A stretch of DNA of 64,000 nucleotides from Hymenobacter daecheongensis DSM 21074 (lineage in GTDB: Bacteria > Bacteroidota > Bacteroidia > Cytophagales > Hymenobacteraceae). The position numbers were made by a program, and so were the translations under genes. Below are positions 57,319-64,000 of this stretch, piece after piece; position 1 is the stretch's first letter; the number at the start of each line of letters is the position of its first letter. The notes beneath the pieces were generated by a model. That model made no database searches. It saw only the letters and a program-made list of their open reading frames with translations, and had not been told where the DNA came from. The stretch is taken from positions 1 to 64,000 of the forward strand of contig NZ_FQYN01000003.1 of NCBI RefSeq assembly GCF_900141805.1, in the 5' to 3' direction.

Positions 57319-58422
57319 TTAAAGCGTCTTGCGACGGTTCTTTTTGTAGTCTTCGAACACCAGGTGGCCCAGACCTTTCAGGCCACTGAAGTAAGCCTTG
57401 CCCTGGTTTACCTGCGTAAACTCCTCCACGAACTGCTGCAGATACGGGTCGGTGGCAATCATGAAGGTGGTTATGGGCACTTTGAGGCGGCGGGCGGCGG
57501 CGGCCAGGTTCAGGGTTTTGTTCACCACTTTGCGGTCCAGCCCAAAGCTGTTTTTATAGTAGCCGTTCCCTTCCTTCAGGCAGGTGGGCTTGCCGTCCGT
57601 AATCATGAAAATCTGCTTGTTGGGCGTTTTGCGCTTGCGCAGCAGATCCAGGGCCAATTCCAGGCCGGCCACCGTGTTGGTGTGGTAGGGGCCCACTTCG
57701 AGGTAGGGCAAATCCTTGACCGTTATGGGCCAGGCGTCGTTGCCGAACACGATGATGTCGAGGAAATCCTTGGGGTATTTCTGCTTCACCAGCTCGGCCA
57801 GGGCCATAGCTACTTTTTTGGCGGGCGTGATGCGGTCCTCGCCGTAGAGAATCATCGAGTGCGAGATGTCAATCATCAGCACGGTGCTGGTCTGGGTTTT
57901 GTGCTCGGTTTCGCGCACTTCCAGGTCGCCCTCAGCCAGCATAAAATCATCCGTCAGGCCGTGGTTGAGCTGGGCGTTGCGGATGCTTTCGGTCATCGAA
58001 ATCTGGTCCACCGCGTCGCCGAAGCGGAACTCGCGCAGGTCGGTGCTCAGTTCGTCGCCCTGGCCTACCTGCGGGGTGCGGTGGTTGCCGGTGTTGCCCT
58101 TTTTGAGCTTGCCGAAAATCTCCTCCAAGGCACTTTTGCGGATACCCTGCTCGGTTTTGGGCGTAATCTTGAAAGCCCCCCGCTCCTGCTCATTCTCATC
58201 GATGTAGCCCTTCTTTTTCAGGTCGTCGATGAAGTTGCCGATGCCGTACTCCCCGTCGGTGAGGTTGTACTGCTTGTCCAGCTCATTAAGCCACGAAAGT
58301 GCCTCCCCCACGTCGCCCGACGTGATGGTGACCAGCTGCATGAATATCTTAAAGAGCGACTCAAACCCTTTTTCGGGCGAGTCGTCGGGCACAAAATCAC
58401 GGAAACGGAAACCAGCGGCCAT
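57319..58422 (-). CDS. VWA-domain protein, presumed partner of the MoxR-type ATPase
   Basis: A 367-aa cytosolic protein. The N-terminal helical half (about 1-175, GFRFRDFVPDDSPEKGFE) is followed by a VWA domain with the MIDAS motif DISHS at about 185-189 (LMIDISHSMILYGEDR), a conserved Thr in HTNTVAGLELAL and Asp in IFMITDGKPTC. Established: VWA proteins work with MoxR/ChlI-type AAA+ ATPases to assemble metal cofactors or protein complexes. A matching ATPase gene lies 2.7 kb away on the same strand, separated by two unrelated genes. ATG 58422 was chosen. An upstream extension lacks support. Confidence 0.9.
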   Translation of the reverse strand: MAAGFRFRDFVPDDSPEKGFESLFKIFMQLVTITSGDVGEALSWLNELDKQYNLTDGEYGIGNFIDDLKKKGYIDENEQERGAFKITPKTEQGIRKSALEEIFGKLKKGNTGNHRTPQVGQGDELSTDLREFRFGDAVDQISMTESIRNAQLNHGLTDDFMLAEGDLEVRETEHKTQTSTVLMIDISHSMILYGEDRITPAKKVAMALAELVKQKYPKDFLDIIVFGNDAWPITVKDLPYLEVGPYHTNTVAGLELALDLLRKRKTPNKQIFMITDGKPTCLKEGNGYYKNSFGLDRKVVNKTLNLAAAARRLKVPITTFMIATDPYLQQFVEEFTQVNQGKAYFSGLKGLGHLVFEDYKKNRRKTL

Positions 58423-58498
58423 AGGAAAGGAATTTAGGAACTCAGAACAACCGGCCGGTCCGCAATGTTCGTTTGGGGTGCGCAGGAACAAAAACACC

Positions 58499-58654
58499 TG
58501 TCATCCTGAGCAGAGCGAAGGACCTTCCTCTTGTAGCACTGCAACTCGTGCTTCAATGTCTAAAGCCCCCTTGCCTGCGAACGGTGAAGGCTTTGCTCAT
58601 TTAGAGGAGCTTTTTACTTAACGGAGGCAGGTCCTTCGCAAGCTCAGGATGACA
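58499..58654. repeat. Palindromic element, family B, copy 3
   Basis: 156 bp with TGTCATCCTGAGC and GCTCAGGATGACA ends, inner GCGAAGGACCT and AGGTCCTTCGC, and a longer unrelated loop of about 100 bp. It lies between the divergent VWA and DUF427 genes. Confidence 0.92.
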
Positions 58655-58696
58655 GGTGATTGTCCAAGCCCCCACCACCCAAGCCCCCCAACAACC

Positions 58697-58978
58697 ATGA
58701 AAGCCATCTGGAACGACACCGTACTCGCGGAAAGCAACGACACCGTGGTAGTCGAAAACAACCACTACTTCCCCGCCGAATCTATCAACAAAGAGTTGTT
58801 CGAGGACAGCATTGCCCACACGTCCTGCCCCTGGAAAGGCCGCGCCAGCTACTATTCGGTGCGGGTGAATGGGGAGCTGAACAAAGATGCCGCCTGGTAC
58901 TATCCCGAGCCTAAAGAGGCTGCCCAGCAGATAAAAGGCCGCGTGGCATTCTGGAAAGGCGTAAAAGTGGTAGAATAA
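58697..58978 (+). CDS. DUF427 domain protein
   Basis: A 93-aa small beta-barrel protein of the DUF427 family. Signature: KAIWNDTVLAESNDTVVVENNHYFP, SCPWKGRASYYSVRVNGE and AAWYYPEPKEAAQQIKGRVAFWKG with conserved Trp, Tyr and Lys. The family is widespread and its biochemical role is unsettled. ATG 58697 is the family start. It ends 68 bp before the PliI-like gene on the same strand. Confidence 0.93.
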   Translation: MKAIWNDTVLAESNDTVVVENNHYFPAESINKELFEDSIAHTSCPWKGRASYYSVRVNGELNKDAAWYYPEPKEAAQQIKGRVAFWKGVKVVE

Positions 58979-59002
58979 GCAGCAAAATCGGCGCTGCCGG
59001 CC

Positions 59003-59010
59003 TACTTTCG
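59003..59010 (+). promoter_or_regulatory. -7-like box TACTTTCG for the PliI-like gene
   Basis: Seven of eight positions match TAnnTTTG, 36 bp upstream of the ATG at 59047. Confidence 0.45.
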
Positions 59011-59046
59011 CGGGTGGCCGGTACGTTCCGGTCGTTATTTCCCGCA

Positions 59047-59685
59047 ATGCGCTTTTCTTTTTCCCTGCTCAGCCTCGCCGCCCTGGCCGCTATTTCGGCC
59101 TGCGACAGCACCCGCGAAACCACCTCCGGCCAGCCCAACCCCACGGCCTCCCGCACCCCAGCTGCCGCCGCGCCCGAGCGCCCCGGCTTCCGCAAAACCC
59201 TGACCAGCGGCTCCTACACCTATACCATCAGCACCAGCGGCCCCGTGGGGCAGCGGCAGCTGGCCGTGCGGGCCGAGCAGGCCGGCCAAGAGCTGACTAC
59301 TGCCCAGGATACCATTGCGGGCGAAGTGCAGGATGCCCAGCTGGCCAGGCTCACCACCGGCCCCGGCGACGAGCTGCTGGTATTCGTGGAAGGCATCGGC
59401 AGCGGCTCCTACGGCGAGGTGCGCGGCTACTGGTTCGGCGGCCAAGACTGGGAACGGATGGAGCCCCTGCCTAAGCTCGCCGGCCCCGCCGCCCGCGGCT
59501 ACCAGGGCCAGGACAAATTTCGAGTGCAGGGCCGCGAGCTGGTGCGCACCTTCCCTATCTATCTTCCCACCGACGCCAACTGCTGCCCCAGCGGCGGCAC
59601 CCGTATCATTCGCTACGTGCTGCCCGAAAGCAGCCTCGCCTTCCGGCAAGCAAGCGTGGTGAACGAGGCTCCGGTAGCGCAGTAG
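59047..59685 (+). CDS. PliI-like lipoprotein (putative i-type lysozyme inhibitor)
   Basis: A 212-aa lipoprotein with signal peptide and lipobox (LAALAAISACDST). The mature part matches what I recall of PliI, the periplasmic inhibitor of invertebrate-type lysozyme. Seen: FRKTLTSGSYTYTI, DELLVFVEGIGSGSYGEVRGY, GYQGQDKFRVQGRELVRTFP and YLPTDANCCPSGGTRIIRY, with the Ser-x-Tyr loop (SGSYG) that binds the lysozyme active site in PliI. An extra Cys pair (DANCC) is visible. It would protect peptidoglycan against lysozymes of host or predator animals. Assignment rests on motif memory, not a search. Its 3' end is followed by repeat D copy 2. Confidence 0.75.
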   Translation: MRFSFSLLSLAALAAISACDSTRETTSGQPNPTASRTPAAAAPERPGFRKTLTSGSYTYTISTSGPVGQRQLAVRAEQAGQELTTAQDTIAGEVQDAQLARLTTGPGDELLVFVEGIGSGSYGEVRGYWFGGQDWERMEPLPKLAGPAARGYQGQDKFRVQGRELVRTFPIYLPTDANCCPSGGTRIIRYVLPESSLAFRQASVVNEAPVAQ

Positions 59686-59703
59686 CAAATCTTCTGGACC
59701 AAG

Positions 59704-59867
59704 GAATAGCCGCAGCGCGGCGGCAGGTTTGTAGAGAATTGTGTCTAAAGTAATTCAAAGCCGCGTAGCGGTGACAGAGTCGTTCGGGCGGTTCTGTCAC
59801 CGCTACGCGGCTTTTGCGTTTTTGCCTATTCGGATTCCACAAATCTGTCGCCGCTATGCGGCTGTTC
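59704..59867. repeat. Palindromic element, family D, copy 2
   Basis: The inner 22-bp stem (59757-59778 with 59793-59814) is identical in sequence to that of copy 1, followed by a T-rich stretch. The outer arms are GAATAGCCGCAGCGCGGCGG-like at 59704 and its diverged complement ending near 59867. It lies between the convergent PliI-like and desaturase genes. Confidence 0.9.
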
Positions 59868-59936
59868 AGAGGAGAAAGGCCCTTCTAGGTGCGCTGTTCA
59901 GACTATAAAAAGCCGGTTTTTGAATACTGTATAGCA

Positions 59937-59978
59937 ATGAGCAGGGCCAGCTTCCGCTTGGAAACTGGCCCTGCTCAT
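59937..59978 (-). terminator. Terminator for the desaturase gene
   Basis: A perfect 14-bp stem ATGAGCAGGGCCAG (59937-59950) with 59965-59978, 14-nt loop, 16 bp after the desaturase stop. Weak U-run. Confidence 0.65.
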
Positions 59979-59994
59979 TGTAATAAAGACTGAC

Positions 59995-60972
59995 TTACTC
60001 AATCCACTTGAACTTGTATTCGAGCTTGGGCACCGGCATGCGGTCGGCGACGCGGCGCAGGCGGTTAGGCAGGGCCATGATGTAGTCGCGGGCTTTTTCG
60101 GCGGCGTCGTTCAGGTCCGTTACCTGGTCGAGCTTCCAGGTGGTGATGAGGCTTTCCAGAATATCGGTGTAGTCCTGGCTGGTATACACGCCCAGGCGCT
60201 GGGCAGCGTCGGTGAAGTGGCCGAAGGTTTTGCCCATTTCTACGCCCATCTCGCGCATGTAGTGCGCCGGCATCACGATTTTCTTGCGCATCATGTCCTC
60301 GAAGGCCAGCATCATTTCCGAGGGGTCTACCTCGAAAATCTTCTCCACGAAGGTCTGGTACACGCGGGCGTGGCGGGCTTCGTCGCCAGCAATCATACCG
60401 CAGATCTTGGACAGCTGCGCGTCGCCGGCTTTGCGGGCCAGCGTGCCCACGCGGCGGTGCGAGAGGTTGGTGGCCGCCTCCTGGTAGCTGGTATAAACGA
60501 AGGCGCGGTAGGGGTCGTGGGCCGTGCCCAGGTCGAAGCCGTCGGAAATCAGGTACTGGGTGCTCACTTCAAACTCGCGCATATTCACGCGCCCCGAGAG
60601 GTACAGATAGCGGTTGAGCAGGTCGCCGTGGCGGTTTTCCTCGGCCGTCCAGCCCCGAATCCACTGCGCCCAGCCGTTGTCGGGGTCCTTATTCATATCA
60701 TCGAGCTGATGGAACCAGGCCTCGTAGTTGGGCAGCGCTTCTTCCGTAATCGTGTCGCCGATGAGCACGGCCAGCAGGTCGTAGCTGAGGCCCTGAGCAG
60801 CTTCGCGCAGGGATTTCACTTCGTCGAAAAACGTTTCGGAACGCGAGTCGGGAATGTAGTCGGAAGGCTGCCAGCTTTCATCAACCTTTTTCAGGAAACC
60901 ATCGAGGTTAGCTTTCAGAAAGGGTTCGAGATGCTGAAGCACCTCCGCGCGGGAGGCTACAGTTGCAATCAT
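59995..60972 (-). CDS. Acyl-ACP desaturase (di-iron)
   Basis: A 325-aa soluble fatty-acid desaturase (FA_desaturase_2 family), which inserts a cis double bond into acyl-ACP with ferredoxin as electron donor. Two di-iron motifs: EENRHG (about residue 110-115, WTAEENRHGDLLNRY) and DEARHARVY (about 196). It matches the actinobacterial/plant stearoyl-ACP type rather than the membrane type. It may control membrane fluidity. The 4Fe-4S ferredoxin at 13436 is a candidate donor only by inference. Has its own -7 box 32 bp upstream. Confidence 0.93.
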   Translation of the reverse strand: MIATVASRAEVLQHLEPFLKANLDGFLKKVDESWQPSDYIPDSRSETFFDEVKSLREAAQGLSYDLLAVLIGDTITEEALPNYEAWFHQLDDMNKDPDNGWAQWIRGWTAEENRHGDLLNRYLYLSGRVNMREFEVSTQYLISDGFDLGTAHDPYRAFVYTSYQEAATNLSHRRVGTLARKAGDAQLSKICGMIAGDEARHARVYQTFVEKIFEVDPSEMMLAFEDMMRKKIVMPAHYMREMGVEMGKTFGHFTDAAQRLGVYTSQDYTDILESLITTWKLDQVTDLNDAAEKARDYIMALPNRLRRVADRMPVPKLEYKFKWIE

Positions 60973-61003
60973 GGCAGAGGAGATTCGAAAATGAATAGGG
61001 AGT

Positions 61004-61011
61004 CAAATGTA
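61004..61011 (-). promoter_or_regulatory. -7 box TACATTTG for the desaturase gene
   Basis: CAAATGTA on the plus strand, 32 bp upstream of the ATG. An exact TAnnTTTG match. Confidence 0.6.
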
Positions 61012-61079
61012 GGCATTCACCCAGCACTGATACGACAGGCAGGGACCAACTACGCGTTACAAAATTTTGGCTTTTGCCA

Positions 61080-62711
61080 TTATTCCGCTAATTCTGTCCG
61101 CACCCGGTAGCGTTGAGGTAAAGCGGCATCCGGCTCTGGAAGCGAGCCGGCAGCGCGGATTGTGATGGCCGGCTGTCCGGCCGGGCTACTGACCCTCAGA
61201 TAAGTACGTAACCAAGAAGCCGCTTCCAGCGTGAGCAGCCAATCGACATGGGGGCGGTCGGCGAGGCGGCGCAGGGCGGCGGGCAGCGAGCGGGTGCCCG
61301 TGAGGTGCTGCCGCAGCGCCGGCTGTGAGGGGTCGAGCGTGATCCAGCCGGTGAGGCTGAGCACGGAACGGGGCGCAAAGCTGGGTTCCTGAAACGGCGA
61401 CCAGGACTTGAAAAGCGTTTCGAGCCCGGCCACTACCCATACTGGCTCAACGGCGGCACGCTGCAATTGGTGCAGCCGGGCCACATTTTGCCCTTGTTCC
61501 CGGCGCAGCACCTGCACGCGGTGCCCGGTTTTGAACCCATACAGCGCCCCAATCAGCAGCAGCGCCAGGGTGCTCAGCGGCGTGAGGCGCACCGGCCGGC
61601 GCGGCACCGACAGCACGTAGCTCAGGGTGCTGAGCACCCACAGCCCCACCACCGGCAGGCCCAGGCGCGGCGGGAACTTCAGCCCGAGGCCCAGCCCAAA
61701 AATCAGCAGCAAGTAGCCGGCCTGCGCCAGCCAGAACCGGCGGCGCCCCTCATAGCGGCGCGGATTGCGCAGCACTTCCAGGTACAGCGCCAAGTTTAGC
61801 AGCAGTAGCGGAAAATAGTCGCGGGCCAGCTGGCTGAACAGGGCCGCGAGCTTGGCGGGCACCTGCTCGCGCACGAAAGTGCCGCCGCTGAAGTAGGCCG
61901 TGCGCTGAAACAGGCCCTCGTTCACCAAGGCCGAATCGCCCAGCGCCCAGAGTTGCACGGCCCGGATGCCGAGGCTGTCGGGGGCGGTGCGGGGGCGGGT
62001 TTGGTAGAGGTGAAAATCGTTCAGGTTCGACTTGAGCACGTCGAGGGCGCGGTAGGTGGTTTGGGCCGGAGTGCGCGTGAAGGTGAGCGTAAGCTGGGCC
62101 GCACCCAGCACCAGTACCACCACGGCCAGCAGCACCAGCGCCCGCCGCCGCGCCAGCCACAGCGCCCCCGGCGCGGCCGCCAGCAGCCCCAGCAGCGCCG
62201 CACTCGGCCGAATGAGAAAGGCCAGGCTGATGGCCAGCAGCCCCAGCAGCAGCGCTGCCCGCCGCTCGGCACGCTGGGCCGCAAACAGCAGTCCGCCGCC
62301 CGCCAGCAGAATCGGCACGCGCACGTAGTTAAACCAGAGCGCGTGCTCCAGCCACGCCACCCCGAAAAACAGCACCAGCGCCCCGACCAGCGCCCCCGGA
62401 GCCAGGTGCGGGCGCAGTAGCCGGTCGAGCACCGCAAAAACCAGCACCGCGGCGGCGTAGAGCAGCGCGTAGAGCAGCACCGCGTACCAGGGCACTGCCG
62501 GAACGTGCGCGTAGAGCAGAGCCAGCAGCGCGGCCAGCCCATGAAAGTAGAGGTGCAGGTCCGTCACGGGGGCCGCCGCCGTCACGCCGCGCAGCAGCAG
62601 GGTGATGGCCGCGTCGTCGTTGGTTTCATAGTAGCAGCCCAGCGCAAAGCCCGCCAGCCCCAGCAGCAGCGCCGGCAGCAGAACAACGCGCAGGAGTTTG
62701 GGGCTGGTCAA
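61080..62711 (-). CDS. Polytopic membrane protein, possibly GT-C type, unknown function
   Basis: A 543-aa protein with about ten membrane segments in the first 380 residues (LPALLLGLAGFALGCYYE first) and a soluble C-terminal domain of about 150 residues (LFKSWSPFQEPSFAPRS, GWITLDPSQPALRQHLTG). The first outside loop contains ETNDDAAITLLLRG, whose paired Asp residues fit the catalytic acids of GT-C glycosyltransferases. This is only suggestive. Unusually rich in Leu, Ala and Arg. Divergent from another GT-C-like gene at 62903. Confidence 0.8.
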   Translation of the reverse strand: MTSPKLLRVVLLPALLLGLAGFALGCYYETNDDAAITLLLRGVTAAAPVTDLHLYFHGLAALLALLYAHVPAVPWYAVLLYALLYAAAVLVFAVLDRLLRPHLAPGALVGALVLFFGVAWLEHALWFNYVRVPILLAGGGLLFAAQRAERRAALLLGLLAISLAFLIRPSAALLGLLAAAPGALWLARRRALVLLAVVVLVLGAAQLTLTFTRTPAQTTYRALDVLKSNLNDFHLYQTRPRTAPDSLGIRAVQLWALGDSALVNEGLFQRTAYFSGGTFVREQVPAKLAALFSQLARDYFPLLLLNLALYLEVLRNPRRYEGRRRFWLAQAGYLLLIFGLGLGLKFPPRLGLPVVGLWVLSTLSYVLSVPRRPVRLTPLSTLALLLIGALYGFKTGHRVQVLRREQGQNVARLHQLQRAAVEPVWVVAGLETLFKSWSPFQEPSFAPRSVLSLTGWITLDPSQPALRQHLTGTRSLPAALRRLADRPHVDWLLTLEAASWLRTYLRVSSPAGQPAITIRAAGSLPEPDAALPQRYRVRTELAE

Positions 62712-62769
62712 CTGGCGGTTTTGGGGGGTGACGGACGGCGCGGAATGTCCGCCCGCGTCATCTGGTGCT

Positions 62770-62777
62770 CAAATGTA
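62770..62777 (-). promoter_or_regulatory. -7 box TACATTTG for the 543-aa membrane protein gene
   Basis: CAAATGTA on the plus strand, 59 bp upstream of the ATG at 62711. An exact TAnnTTTG match. Confidence 0.55.
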
Positions 62778-62902
62778 CCCAACTCCCTTGTACTGAAAAC
62801 CCTCGCCGGATAAGCAGGGAATTGAGGTGACCGCTGCTAGTGTGTTGGTCGCCGCCGGCTGCCCAGCGGCCAGTTCCGGGCAATATTCGGTTGCTTTGCA
62901 GC

Positions 62903-64000
62903 GTGAAGCCTCTCTCCTCCCGTTTGCCCGACCTGACGCTGCTATTTGTAGTGCTCTTCACGGTGGCCTATTACCTGCTCACCCACGAAGGCCTCTACGA
63001 CCTCGACGACTACTTCTACGCCCGCTACGCCCAGCAGCTGGCCAGCGGTACCTTCCGCGTCGTGCCCGATCCGCAGGGGCTACTGCACGATCCATTGAAG
63101 GAGCGGTGGCTGATTTTCGGGCCGGTGGCGGGGCTGTACAGGCTGTTTGGCGTGAACATCATCAGCAGCACGCTATGGCCGCTGCTGGCTACCGTGGGCT
63201 GCGCCGTGGTTATCTGGCGGCGGTATCGGCGGCGCGAGCCGGTGGTGGCGGCCGCGGCCATGCTGCTGCTGGGGCTGCACTACTTCACACTTAATCTAAC
63301 CAATTATCTGTACCCTGACAACATTCTGATGTTCTGGTGCCTGTGCTGCGCCATGGTGCTGCTGCACGGGCGGCAGATGCCGCGCCGGCCGCTGGCCTGG
63401 GGCGTGGGGTTTGCCCTGCTCAACTTCGCGGCGCTGCTCAGCAAAGAAACCATCGTGTACTACCTGCCTTTCTATGTAGGCGTGCTGGGGCGGGATGTTT
63501 GGCGGGGGCAAAACGGCCGGTTCTGGAGCGCGGCGCTGCTCGGTGGCACGGTGCTGGTGGCGGGCTACCTGGCCTTCTATCAGGTTTTCACCCACGATGC
63601 GCTCTACCGCATTCACCTCATCGAACACACCAACGAGTTTCTGAAGGAAGGCAATTTTCTACTCGGCAACCGGGCCGCGCTGCTGGCCCGCGTCACGTAC
63701 CAGCCGCTGGCGTTTCTGGTAGGCACCGGGCTGGGCGTGGCGCTGCTGCTGGCAGTGGCCGCCGCGCTGGGTCGCCGCCAACACCCACCTTCCGACGCGG
63801 GCTTCTGGCTGGCCCTGGCGGCCTCCACGCTGGCATTCTACTGGCTGGGCAGCACCTCACTCAGCCAATACAACCCCATCACGCTGCTGCCGCGCATGAC
63901 CACGCCGCTGCTGCCGCCGCTGTGCCTGGCCGCCGGCTTCGGCCTGCGCGACTTTGTGCGCACCGGGCGCGGCGGCGGCTGGCTGGCCCTGGGCCTGCTG
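62903..64000 (+). CDS. GT39-like membrane glycosyltransferase (3' end outside window)
   Basis: An open frame from GTG 62903 to the window edge, 366 codons without a stop. The product starts with a membrane segment, then HEGLYDLDDYFYARYAQQL, where the acidic pair after the first segment matches the ArnT/GT39 catalytic position. It has about eight membrane segments so far and a loop with NLTNYLYPDNILMFW and LLSKETIVYYLPFYVG, the latter typical of this superfamily. It likely transfers a sugar from a polyprenyl phosphate donor on the periplasmic side. Acceptor unknown. The start could be TTG 62891 instead. Divergent from the 543-aa membrane protein. Confidence 0.75.
   Translation, partial: MKPLSSRLPDLTLLFVVLFTVAYYLLTHEGLYDLDDYFYARYAQQLASGTFRVVPDPQGLLHDPLKERWLIFGPVAGLYRLFGVNIISSTLWPLLATVGCAVVIWRRYRRREPVVAAAAMLLLGLHYFTLNLTNYLYPDNILMFWCLCCAMVLLHGRQMPRRPLAWGVGFALLNFAALLSKETIVYYLPFYVGVLGRDVWRGQNGRFWSAALLGGTVLVAGYLAFYQVFTHDALYRIHLIEHTNEFLKEGNFLLGNRAALLARVTYQPLAFLVGTGLGVALLLAVAAALGRRQHPPSDAGFWLALAASTLAFYWLGSTSLSQYNPITLLPRMTTPLLPPLCLAAGFGLRDFVRTGRGGGWLALGLL

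Overview
The window reads as a chromosomal segment of a GC-rich member of the Bacteroidota, most likely Hymenobacter or a close relative (Cytophagales). This rests on a type IX secretion (T9SS) cargo protein with a C-terminal sorting domain, PorT- and PorE-like T9SS parts, families largely confined to the phylum (DUF5606, DUF2851, DUF3667), the near absence of Shine-Dalgarno sites, and about twenty copies of the Bacteroidota -7 promoter box TAnnTTTG just upstream of genes. No rRNA, tRNA, CRISPR array, transposase or prophage gene was recognised. The genus call is inference.

Layout. 1-8 kb: 3' end of a repeat-rich T9SS-exported protein, a 2-oxoacid dehydrogenase E2 subunit, a small membrane protein and an exported oligopeptidase B. 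8-16.5 kb: valS with an in-frame palindromic insertion, a nitrilase-family amidase next to a PP-loop sugar amidotransferase, a ferredoxin divergent from a LuxC-like acyl-CoA reductase, and a nucleoside phosphorylase. 16.5-26.6 kb (all minus strand): trhO, a NeuD-like acyltransferase, two large membrane proteins, a DUF2851 protein, lolA and ftsK. 26.8-33.7 kb: xerD divergent from aroQ, then a class V aminotransferase, marC, rnhA, trmN, a saccharopine-dehydrogenase-like reductase and cdd. 33.9-43.3 kb: an SDR, porT overlapping the menaquinone methyltransferase gene, a PorE-like OmpA protein, engB, a TonB-domain protein, DUF5606, and fbp divergent from aspartate kinase. 43.5-52.4 kb: a Fur/PerR regulator with a 2-Cys peroxiredoxin, waaA, rsgA, a hybrid histidine kinase with 14 perfect-period 63-bp repeats, a fasciclin lipoprotein and a cyclophilin. 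52.4-64 kb: a MoxR-like AAA+ ATPase and a VWA protein separated by a diheme cytochrome and a DUF3667 protein, DUF427, a PliI-like lysozyme-inhibitor lipoprotein, an acyl-ACP desaturase and two membrane proteins of glycosyltransferase or unknown type.

Most genes are housekeeping and stand alone or in pairs. What sets the window apart is its intergenic DNA. At least five families of GC-rich palindromic elements and several AT-rich mirror repeats built from short iterated words fill the spacers. Families carrying a terminator-like hairpin lie mostly between convergent genes. One element forms both arms of the divergent xerD/aroQ promoter region, three supply stop codons or C-terminal codons of neighbouring genes (waaA, trhO, AAA+ ATPase), and one lies in frame inside valS. 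The nitrilase / PP-loop pair is the best candidate for a poorly described enzyme system.
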